Source: Euleptes europaea
Taxonomy: Eukaryota > Chordata > Lepidosauria > Squamata > Sphaerodactylidae
Direction: 5' to 3'
Assembly: GCF_029931775.1 (NCBI RefSeq)
Contig: NC_079332.1
Location: forward strand, 19,599,803 to 19,663,802
Length of the DNA: 64,000 nucleotides
In this document: positions 1 through 9,515 of the stretch, piece after piece
Position numbering within the stretch: position 1 is the first letter of the stretch
How the letters are laid out: every line of letters begins with the position of its first letter
Made by a program: the position numbers and the translations under genes
Notes under the pieces: generated by a model
Database searches by the model: none
Told to the model about the DNA's origin: nothing
The model's input: only the letters and a program-made list of their open reading frames with translations

Positions 1-157
1 CAGGAGAGTGAGAACAACTGAAGATCTTGGGGAGGGGTCCCTCATGCCCGCCCCCCCTCCAGAACCAGGCGGGTGGCTACACGCGCCTCCTCCTGCAACA
101 GCTGCCATTGGAGGAGCTGACTGCAGAAGCCCCCCCCCCCCGCAGAACAAGCCTTAC

Positions 158-271
158 TTGATGAGGATGAGCCAGCCATTCTCCTCGGCCTCCTCAAAGA
201 ACTTTGCCCACAGGTAGCGCAGGTTCTCCTGATCTGCCTGCGTCAGGGCCAGGGGCTGCGGGTGGGGCTCC
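158..271 (-). CDS. Candidate internal exon of an unidentified minus-strand gene
   Basis: Read on the minus strand, a pyrimidine-rich tract ending in CAG (acceptor just above position 271) precedes a 114-nt open segment that ends at a GTAAGG donor (157-152). With one base left over from the previous exon, the frame reads EPHPQPLALTQADQENLRYL, then WAKFFEEAEENGWLILI, with a split final codon. The peptide is acidic and helical in character and looks like real protein rather than repeat. I do not recognise the family. No neighbouring exon is visible because the window ends to the left and a CR1 fragment follows to the right. It could be the edge of the gene next to PGAP6 on the NME4/DECR2 side, but the peptide matches none of those that I can recall. 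A chance open frame cannot be excluded. Confidence 0.45.
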
Positions 272-311
272 CTGGAGGGGCACAAAGGAACAGCCCAGGT
301 GTGATGCAGCG

Positions 312-868
312 ACAAAAAAGGCTAATGCGATCTTGGGGTGCATCAAAATGTCATAGTTCCGCTGTACACCACATTGGTCAGTCTGCACCTGAAGTCCTGT
401 GAGCAGTTCTGGAGGCCTCCCTTCAAAAAGGACGTGGGCAGAGTGGAGTGGGTGCAAAGAAAAGGGATGAGGATGGTCAGGGGCCTGGAGACCCATCCCC
501 ACGAGGAAAGGCTAAGGGAGTTGGGAATGCTCAGTCTGGAGAAAAGGAGGTTGAGCAGGGACAGGATTGCTCTCTTGAAGTATCTGAAGGGCCGTCACTC
601 AGAGGAGGGCAGGGAGCTGTTCCTGTTGGCAGCAGAGGAGAGGACTCGCTTTAAATTGAGGGTGGAAAGGTATTCGCTGGATATTAGGAAAAGTTGTTTG
701 ACAGTGGAATGGGCTGCCTAGGGAGGTGGTGAGCTCCCCCTCACTGGCAATCTTTAAGCAGAGGCTGGAGAAACACTCGTCAGGGGATGCTCTAGGCTGA
801 TCCTGCATTGTGCAGGGGGTTGGACTAGATGGCCTCTTTGGCCCCTTCCAACTCTATGATTCCATGAA
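312..868 (+). repeat. CR1 LINE, 5'-truncated 3' end
   Basis: The fragment carries the end of the CR1 reverse-transcriptase frame (peptide FWRPPFKKDVGRVEWVQR, then RGLETHPHEERLRELGML) followed by the typical CR1 tail. The tail includes the string tgcagggggttggactagat and ends near ccaactctatgattcc. The strand is plus because the RT frame and tail both read left to right. Only the last half-kilobase of the element is present, as is usual for 5'-truncated LINE copies. Confidence 0.88.
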
Positions 869-1197
869 TCTGGGTGGGTGCCAGGCGGCCCAGGCTCATG
901 GGAAGAGGTTCTTGGGAAGAGAGCGAAGCAACCCCTGCTGCAGGAGAGCACAGGGAAGGCCGGCCACACCAGGGGCCCATCCAGAGCTGGCCCAAGCAGG
1001 GTATGGGAAGCCCTCCTGGACAAAGAAGCCCCCTTGCTGGGATGTACAGAGTGAGGGGAGCTGAGGGGACAACCTGGGGTTTATGTCGGGGACCCCCTGC
1101 TGGCTGAGAGGCCTCTGTGTGGTTTGGAGGGGGGGCATCTCCTGCTGGGAGGAGCAGCCCTTCCCAGAGCCTCGGGGCCAGTTCCAAGGGAGGGGGC

Positions 1198-1640
1198 TGT
1201 GACAGCAGGTAGACTTCCCCTGACTATGGAAGATCCACTGATTTGGCAATTTGTAATAATCTCTTTTCCTTTCTGTAAAATGTATTAGGACAGCCAGGGA
1301 ATAGCTTGTTGCTGGGCAGAATATCCCTGTATGTCTGTGTGCTAAGGAAGTGGGTTAAGAGTCATGGAGAGTCAGAGTGAACTATAAACATTGATAGGAG
1401 AAACTGGATAGAACTGAACTGTACTGCGCCGCCTCTATGTCTAGAGTGTTATCAGCCTACCCTGAATGTTGATGGGTTGTCATATCTTGAATTTGGATAA
1501 ATATCCCTTCCTCAGTATGATCGGGGCTCAGAGATTTTTGCCCACTAGGGCCTCTGAGTCAGCAGCTGCAAATAAACTGTTTTCTTGAATAACGATCGCA
1601 GGTCTCTCTCTCCCCCCACGAACCCTTGTTTACCATATCA
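1198..1640 (+). repeat. 5' LTR
   Basis: Begins TGTGACAGCAGG and ends TTTACCATATCA. It carries an AATAAA signal near its 3' end (about 1570-1575). It is 443 bp long and almost identical to the copy at 8207-8649. Confidence 0.92.
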
Positions 1641-1644
1641 TTTC

Positions 1645-1662
1645 TGGTGCCGTGCTCGTGAA
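1645..1662 (+). other. Primer binding site, tRNA-His-like
   Basis: TGGTGCCGTGCTCGTGAA begins four bases after the 5' LTR. It closely resembles primer sites used with tRNA-His (TGGTGCCGTGACTCG). The tRNA assignment is by recall of that pattern and was not tested against this species' tRNAs. Confidence 0.6.
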
Positions 1663-4600
1663 GGGGGGAGAGATGGGGTGTTGCCCCCCTCTTACCCACC
1701 CGGCTCGGGGTGCTGGGCCAGGGTGCCTTTGAGTCCTTTCTGCCGGCACGACCTTTTTTGGTTGAGAGAGTTACGCATGGACACCCTGGCCTCACTCACC
1801 CTGGTAGGGTGTCGTTGGAACCCAACAGGATCGCAAGAACCAGCCCAGCACCTCCGGAGGAAATCACAGAAGGCAGGTGAGAATCAGGAAAGGGGTTTTA
1901 GTTCAGTTCTGGTGCCCTCTGCAATCAGAGGAAGGGAGGTCTGATCAACTTCCAGATTCTGCCCTAGTACAGCCATCAGGTTTGGTTGGAAACCGCAGAG
2001 ATCTTAGGTCTGACGGGAGAAGGTTTGGAAATGGTGGGTGGCGTGTGAGAGTGAGTGAGTGATTTTGTGTTTTATTGTGTTTGATTGAAGGGGTGGATTG
2101 ATTGTGTGAGAGACTGTTGTGGAACACTTTTGCATACATTTGTACACATTTTGGGAGGAATGGGTGGAAAGAAAGCTCTGTAGTGACACCTCAGTGGGTG
2201 CCACGCAACTTTCCAAAAGTCTATCAGAATGTGGCCCTTCGTATATTTTGTGAACTGGACTGTATTGCATATAGGGTTGGCTGGTCCGAAGGTAGTGGGT
2301 TATAGTTATTTCAACTGATTGTTCTCTGTTCTCAGTCACAGACTGAGGGCATACCAATAACTGTCTTGTGTGATTTGCATTGTACAAATAGTGGTGTAAA
2401 GCAATTGGTAAATGTCAGAAGCGTTGAGCTTGGTATTTACTGGGGAAGGGTTTCTCCGTTTGAATCAGGTCCCGTATATTGATGGATGGAGTGACTCTTT
2501 TACAAGAAAGTTGCCAAAATCTGCTTTTTGTGAGAATTAGTGCTGTGTCATGGTTTTATGACCCACTCCTCCAAAGCCGGCCGGAGGAAAAGCAAGTCCC
2601 ACGCCCTGCTGCCCCTATCTCCAGGTGGCGTCCGTATGCCTCCCCAACGCCGCATCAGCCCTGTCCGTGCAGCTAGTTCCGGCTCCACGCCGTGCCAATG
2701 CTGTCTGTGCCTCTGCTAAAGTCTGTTTTCTGGGCTCATCAGAATAAACAGCCCTCTCCTACCCATTTAACATATGGGAGAGAAAGAATGTCTATTAAGC
2801 TTGTACCCAGCCGGCACATCAGTCAGGAACTTTGTTAGATCAACCGTGCCCAACGCTCCGGTTTTAAAAAGTCAATTCCCGAAAGCCCCAGCAAAAAGAA
2901 AAGCCTCAGAACTGTAGCCCAAAAGACGCTCACCTCCCCTGCATGCCCAGCGCTCCGATAAGAAGTCAGCCTATGTTTGCATACCAGAGAATGGGGAGGG
3001 GGGAGGCTATAGAGAAGTAGAAAATGCCAAGTCTCAGTTTTCATGTACCAGGAGCAGCCTAGCCGACCAGACTTTTCTGGAAAAGCAGACCTCCCTTCAG
3101 TCCTCCCAAGCAGCCTCCTCAGACCCCCCCCCCTCCGAGCCTCCGTGTGAAAGCAGGATCAGTCTCACCGGCCCAAGCTCGCCACAGACTTCCCATGATA
3201 GCAGCGTCTCCAGTCCGGGGGGGGGGCTACAAGAAGCCGCTCTTTTCCCTGCAGCTGAAGCCCAGGTTGGAGCTTTGTTCCCCGTGTCGCTGTCTGAATG
3301 GGAGCCCCGGGTATTCCAGTGCAAAAAGAAAAGGGTTTGAGCAGCCCTCCCCCATCTAGAGAGACAAGCCCCAAAACGTGCAGGCAAATGCTGTGCACTG
3401 GGCAGACCAGATGTTCCCAGATAGGATCCATGGCAGGAAATCCAGAAGAAGAAAGGCAGGAGCAGGGGAGGGGCCCTTCCTGTGGACACTGACTGCCTCT
3501 CCGTAATTAGCTGGCAGAGTCACGGCTTGGGATAGTGCGCTTACTACAAGGAAGAATGCCTGTCAACCAGCTGGCCCCCTCAAGTCAGGAGCTGAGAAAA
3601 GGAATCCAGGCAGCCTGATACTGAGCTACCCACCACATGAAGTCAGCTTTGCCTGGAGCTTACAATGACTGAGGCTGCCCCTGGCTGCAAGAACTTTAAG
3701 AAAAGTACACCCCACCCTGATAGACTGAGTGCCTACCAATGTTCCAGAGTTAACTATACTCAGGATGCCCTGAGTAAAAGCCATCATGGCTGCGGCCGGA
3801 CCTCTCTGAAATCTCCCGAAGCAGCCAACCGCTCCATTCCAGACATTGCATCCAGCCCTGCAGCAGCCCAGCTCTTCTAAGTCTCAACAGGTCCCCTCCG
3901 ACTGCCGTTCCAAAGTTACTTTTCATCAGCTAGCTCAGATGTGGGAAAAATTCTGATGCAGCAAGGACAGTGGGTCAAGAACTTGGCAACGCAGATGCAT
4001 GTTCAAGCCCAGCCAGTGCCAGAGAGTTTGCCCTGCATCTAGTTAAACTGTTTTCAGATACACAAGTAAAGTAGTGCAGGACTTCTTCACGGGTGCAGGT
4101 TTCCTCAATTTGTGACTCTGATAGCCCCTGGAGGTGAAAACTCTGCTCAGGGACCTCCAGAGGTCATGATGACATTGTTTTTTTGTCTCAGAACTTTGAT
4201 TGCCTCTCTCTCTCTGACATGGACAGCAACATGGTTGTATTAAAGAGGGGGGGCTCTGACTTTACATACTTTTCTGACTATGGGCTAATGGGAAAAAAAA
4301 CCTTCTGGTCCAGCTTGGAATATTTCACCAGCTGCAATTGCTTCCAAAACCCAGGGCACAACCTATATATATAATCCAGAAATACCTGAACTGTCTCTTC
4401 CTATATGCCAATCTGCTTGAAATAAGTATGAAAACCAGGCTCTTGCATTCAGGACAGAATGTTATTTGTTATATGGAACTGAGTAGAACACCGACAGAAA
4501 GCTCAGATTCAAGAGAAGCATCTGGAATTTCAGATGACAAGGGGAGGAAGGTTGCAGTCTGTCCCATACCCTGAACACAGGAGAATTCAAGAGTTGTTGG

Positions 4601-6304
4601 GAAACAGCTGGAGTCTGTTGTATGTGGATCCTGGATTTTACCCTTCCAGCTAAACCCAGCCGCTTGTGGTGAAGAGAAAGGTTTTTTCTTTTCTTTTTTT
4701 AAATGGACATGTTGTTATTGCCCTAATGGATGTTAAAGAAATTATGGACTTTGAACAAATATTGAAAGAACTGTTGTGTGAAAAATCTACTCCTCTCCCT
4801 TGTGACCTGCAAAATTTTCCCCAGCTGCCTGTTTTACAGATGGAAAGTAAATGCTGTTGTGATTTGCAAGCGACAGGTTGAAGCACAGGAAAGCTGTCAA
4901 CCCCACGGATCCAAGAGGGAAGATTCTGACCTACTGTATTGAAATCCTGGTCAAGTTTCAATAAGGGAAAAATACTGGACATTGCACCTCAGACAGCTGA
5001 GAATGCAGGGAAAGGGGGGACGAGTAAAACACCAGCTCTGCTAAGGACCCATCCGGACTCATCTGGAGCCTGACAACAGGAGAAGGCGCCTAAAAGAACC
5101 AGCTTACCCTGCTTGGAACAAGACAGATCCAACTGTTGCATGAAGAATGTATGCAGCAGCCCCCAGGTATTCCAAAGTGATTTGAAACAGAGCCTGAAGT
5201 ATTTCAAAATGGACTGTCTGTGTTTTTCTTGAAGCTGCCCACGGAGGGAAAGCAGCCTCTACTGGCTGCCTCAGCCCAGGTGGTGTCTGCAGTGTGTAAC
5301 CTGAGTTGAGTTTAAACAGTTCAGCAAAGGACCTCGGAAGCTAGTCTAAACTCTGGACAGCTGCTGTGTAGGGGTTGACTTCGATAGATGTCTAGGTCAC
5401 AAGAAAAGCAGTGGCTGCCGGCTTCTTTACAAAATGCAACTTGTACTGAAATGAAAAAAATTGTCAAAAATACTGCTGGAATGGATCCAGACTTTAGTTC
5501 CAGCTCTGTCTACATCACATCACTGGCCCTCTTTTGCTTCCTTCCATTGGGGTCTGTCTCTCTTTGAACTGATATATGTCTGGCCACCCCCGTTACCCAG
5601 GGCCAAAAAGGGGGGGGTTACAGCTTTAACCCCTACCGTTGACCAGGAGAAGCCTGAGCCCTCCTCCGTTATTCAGCCCCGCTTCAACGGCTTCTAAAGG
5701 AAATTAATCAGCTTGGCTCTCCCTTTGGAAATGCTCCTGTTATGTCACAAGCTCCAGTGCCCAGGCGTTGGCATCTTCCTGATGCAGATGGAGGAAGAGA
5801 AACAAAATGAAGGGAGAAAGACTGCCTCAGCTATCCAGAGGTGAGTGACAAGGGACTGGGGTGAAGAAAGTAGAAAAAGGGGGGCCAGCCAGGGAAATCA
5901 GTGCCAGGAACAAGGGACAAGAGGGCTGAAGACAACTTTCCTAGCATCAAAGCCAGTAGCCAGTTCTTGGAAGGTCCAGCCAGACAAAGGGGTCTTGACA
6001 GCTGCCTTCCATCCACCTATTCTGAAATGTGCAGCACAGATGATCCTGGCCTTACTGGGTATGCAGTCCTGGACACCTTTCATCTAGTTGAGCTGTTTCA
6101 GGATGCACAAAGATTGCAGACACACACACACCCCTGCTTGGAAGCGGGCTTCCCCATTTTTCACTACAGCCTGCCAGTTTTGGGGATGGGGTCTGCCATC
6201 ATCTATGCCTTCCTTGCCTTTGGTGTGAACCTAGTTTTCGTGACTTTGATTGGAGGTTTGGGGAAAATAAAACCTCTGCTTGTGGACAGTCTAGATGTCC
6301 TTTG

Positions 6305-6360
6305 GGTACAGGTTATTTTTGGGTACATGTTATTTTTGGGTACATGTTATTTTTGGGTCA
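6305..6360 (+). repeat. Short tandem repeat inside the LTR element
   Basis: Three units of about 17-18 bp with core ttatttttgggtacatg follow each other with few changes. The array is small and local. Confidence 0.8.
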
Positions 6361-6860
6361 GAACTTTGCTTGCAGTTTGTTCTGGTCTGTGCAGCACCTG
6401 GGATATGCTTGAAAAAGGAGGAAAACACCCTTTTGAGGTTTGAGGAGGCTTGGAAAGTTCATGAGGTTTGGCAAGAACTTTGCAGAAATTGCCACCCCAC
6501 AAGCAACGAGAAACATCTTTTGGGTTTTGGGTCTGTTCTCCTGATGGCCGGAAGCAAGCAAAGAAGATTTTTGAGTGTTTGGGAAAGGTGACAAAGTAAC
6601 AATGGTTGCTTATTAGGTTCTGAGATATTTACTTAGTCTGTCAACAGCTCTCTTGAGCATAACAGCGTCACTGTTTCCTGTGTGTCAGAAAACAAGTGAA
6701 GGGGGGGGGAGGAAAGTCCTCTATGAAGTCCCTCTATGTCAACAGTTTTTCCATGCAATAACTGAATTAATTGTCTTTTGAGTTTTCCAGGTTTTACTTC
6801 CAGCCACTCCTGCCTTTACAAACTTTTGCTATGGACATTGCCTTTGGACATTGCTTTTCT

Positions 6861-6980
6861 ATTGGTTCTGGTAGGTTATCAGGGCTATGTGACCGTGGTC
6901 TTGGTATTTTCTTTCCTGATGTTTTGCCAGCAACTGCGGCAGGCATCTTCAGAGTAGTAACACTGAAGGACAGTGCTTTT
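6861..6980 (-). repeat. Penelope-type terminal repeat copy inside the LTR element
   Basis: The string ggttctggtaggttatcagg and what follows match the terminal sequences at 22438-22570 and 44160-44372. This copy is more diverged, and the GAAAC box of the hammerhead-like core has become CAAAAC. It is either an insertion into the LTR element or sequence the element picked up. Confidence 0.7.
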
Positions 6981-8206
6981 CTACTTTTTCAGCTAAGCTC
7001 TATAGACTTACAGGCCTTTAGAACTCTGTGTAGGCTCTTGATATTTTTGTCTTTTACAGTCTGGTTCCAGATCTTTCAACGTACCCTATTTTCCCTGATA
7101 CCAGATGAAGTTTTTTTCCAGCAAATGACTGTATCTATATGTTAACATTGTTCCTGTGGCTTAGACTGGGAGTCATTCGAGAGGGGCTTCCTGCCTCCTG
7201 CCTGAGACTGTGGATTTGTCTCCCCCGCCCTGCAGTAGCAAAGGGGGGCGGCTTCAGTTGTTTCTGTTTGTGTCTCAGACTCATTTGTTTTACAGCTCTT
7301 GTGGAAAGACTCTGGTGATTTTTAGTTCTGATTCTGTGGCAGTCATGCCTATTCTAGGCTGCCTGAGTTCTCTGGTGTTTTGGTGTTTCTCTTTGTAATG
7401 ATCTCAACTGTATGACTATTGTGAAAGGTTGTGTATGTTTCCATTCAAAGTTGACAAAGGACTTTTGATTTTTGGGATGCTTTGTTTGAAGAAAGGATAA
7501 AGGGATGTTGGTGTTGTTTTATAAAATGTACCAATGCGGGATTGATGTTGCTGCTATGTATCATGCATTATGCAATGTCTTAGAAGTCTATGTGTTCTTC
7601 CATTAATGTATCTTGTTCAAATGTGTTCCCGCTTCCTGAGTTTTGGATTTTTCAAAAAAACTGTTTTAGGGACCTCCAGGAATTTCCTGGAATTATTGCC
7701 CACAGAAAAAGATATTTCACCTGTGGCCCTATCAACTGCCTGTGTACATAAGCAGGTGCAAGAATCTCACCTTTAGCTGTGGGAACCTGTCCCCTTCCTC
7801 TGTTTTTTTCTCTGTCTTTCCTCTTGCCTTCAACTGACAGAGTCTGCATAAGCACCCGCACACTACCATTCTTTAAGTTGTAATGTTGCCAGGCCTAGCT
7901 GGCTTCTTAATGTTGTTGAATTGTTTGTTGGATTTCAGTAGCAAGAACTAACGTATTTTGAGATGGGATGTATTTTATTGAGTTCAATTGTTAAGACTGT
8001 ATAAGATGACCTGAATTAATTGTGCCCAGGATGGGAATTAGAAAGTTGGTCAGAATGAGAATTTGGAAGTCGATTGAGTGGTGGAGTGAGTGGTTCACTG
8101 AGATAAGAGGGTTCTGGAATGTGTATTTTGTGATAGAAAGTATGATGAAATGGAATAGAGGAATGATTGACAAGCCATATGTATGTCTTGTATCATAAGG
8201 GGGGAA

Positions 8207-8649
8207 TGTGACAGCAGGTAGACTTCCCCTGACTATGGAAGATCCACTGATTTAGCAATTTGTAATAATCTCTTTTCCTTTCTGTAAAATGTATTAGGAC
8301 AGCCAGGGAATAGCTTGTTGCTGGGCAGAATATCCCTGTATGTCTGTGTGCTAAGGAAGTGGGATAAGAGTCATGGAGAGTCAGAGTGAACTATAAACAT
8401 TGATAGGAGAAACTGGATAGAACTGAACTGTACTGCGCCGCCTCTATGTCTGGAGTGTTATCAGCCTACCCTGAATGTTGATGGGTTGTCATATCTTGAA
8501 TTTGGATAAATATCCCTTCCTCAGTATGATCGGGGCTCAGAGATTTCTGCCCACTAGGGCCTCTGAGTCAGCAGCTGCAAATAAACTGTTTTCTTGAATA
8601 ACGATCGCAGGTCTCTCTCTCCCCCCACGAACCCTTGTTTACCATATCA
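8207..8649 (+). repeat. 3' LTR
   Basis: Same 443-bp sequence as the 5' LTR with about four substitutions. It follows a purine run and is itself followed by the GGGC target duplication. Confidence 0.92.
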
Positions 8650-8653
8650 GGGC

Positions 8654-9150
8654 CAAGAGCCCACCGCCAGGCTGCTTGCCACGGGGAAGGTTTCCATTCC
8701 CACCGAGGTCGAAGGGCTGCTCTGAAAGGGAAACCCCACAGGATGGGGACCACCACGTGGACCCAGCCGCCATGGGGCAAGGAGCATGCCCCCTGCCCAG
8801 GAGTACAGGAGGGGCAGATGATCCCCAATTGGAGGGCCAGGCTGGAAGAGAACTCTTGTCAAATGACAGCGGGGGGGGGGTATTTTGTGGAGGACCCCTT
8901 TTTCTGGGGAGGGGTCCTCACGGAGCAGGGAGCAAGCTAGGCTGCCAGGGGGCAGACCCCCTAAAGATCGGCCTCTCCAACAGAGGCTGTTCCCTGCTTA
9001 GCCATAACAGTCCGCAGGGAAAGGTCCGGCGGGGTGGGGCGGGGCGCGGCGAGAGGCGCTTGGCCACCGGGGTCAGCCGGACCACAAGGCAGCGTCCCCT
9101 TTCCAGCCTGGCCTTCCTTCGCGAACGGGGCCCAAAGCAGCTGAGGCTGC
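8654..9150. other. Upstream flank of PGAP6, nothing recognised
   Basis: Unique-looking, moderately GC-rich DNA between the LTR element and the PGAP6 CpG island. I see no exon, repeat family or motif I can name. Around 9160-9200 there is a short SINE-like scrap (ccctgcgaggtgggctaggc). Confidence 0.4.
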
Positions 9151-9409
9151 TCTCCTCGCCTCCAGTTGACCCTCACAGCGGCCCTGCGAGGTGGGCTAGG
9201 CCAGGCCACGAGCGCTTGTGGCTGGCCCCGGGTCCGGCTGGGAGCCCGGGGGGCAGAGGGGGGGCTCGAACCTGGCTCCGGCTCGCCACCCGCTCACCCG
9301 CCTGGCCGTGGCGCGGCGGGGCCCGAGACCCCCCCCCCCCGACGGTTGGCTTTCCGTGGCCGCGGGCGGGCGGGCGGGGCCCCTTGCGGGGCGGGGGGGG
9401 TGTCCCCGG

Positions 9410-9417
9410 TGACGTCA
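9410..9417 (+). promoter_or_regulatory. cAMP response element (TGACGTCA)
   Basis: Perfect 8-bp CREB/ATF palindrome, 106 bp before the PGAP6 ATG in CpG-rich DNA, the usual setting of functional CREs. Binding is inferred. Confidence 0.65.
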
Positions 9418-9456
9418 GCGCCCGGGCAGCGGCAGGAGACGCGGCGGCCGGCGGCG

Positions 9457-9474
9457 ATGGCCGCTCCCGGGTAG
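9457..9474 (+). other. Upstream ORF in the PGAP6 leader
   Basis: ATGGCCGCTCCCGGGTAG encodes MAAPG and stops 41 bp before the main start. Its context (G at -3, G at +4) is better than that of the main ATG (C at -3). It would only matter if transcription starts upstream of it. Confidence 0.5.
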
Positions 9475-9515
9475 GCGAGGCTTGTCCGGCGGCCTCCTCG
9501 GGCCCCCCGGCCCCC

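Larger units (their letters stand above)
1198..8649 (+). mobile_element. Young LTR element with almost no recognisable coding sequence
   Basis: Two 443-bp terminal repeats in direct orientation (1198-1640 and 8207-8649) start TGTGACAG and end CATATCA. They are flanked by the same 4-bp target duplication, GGGC (1194-1197 and 8650-8653). A primer binding site beginning TGGTGCCGTGCTCG follows the first LTR after four bases and resembles the tRNA-His type. A polypurine run (about 8198-8206) precedes the second LTR. The LTRs differ at about four of 443 positions, so the insertion is young. The 4-bp duplication and the leader suggest a retrovirus-like (gamma-type) family. The 6.5-kb interior holds no long open frame and I recognise no gag, pol or env in it, so it looks non-coding and non-autonomous. 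A Penelope-type terminal repeat lies inside it at 6861-6980. It sits about 0.9 kb upstream of PGAP6. Confidence 0.85.

Noticed and set aside
6305-6360. CRISPR-like array
   Set aside because: Only three contiguous tandem units without spacers, in a vertebrate genome. It is a simple tandem repeat.
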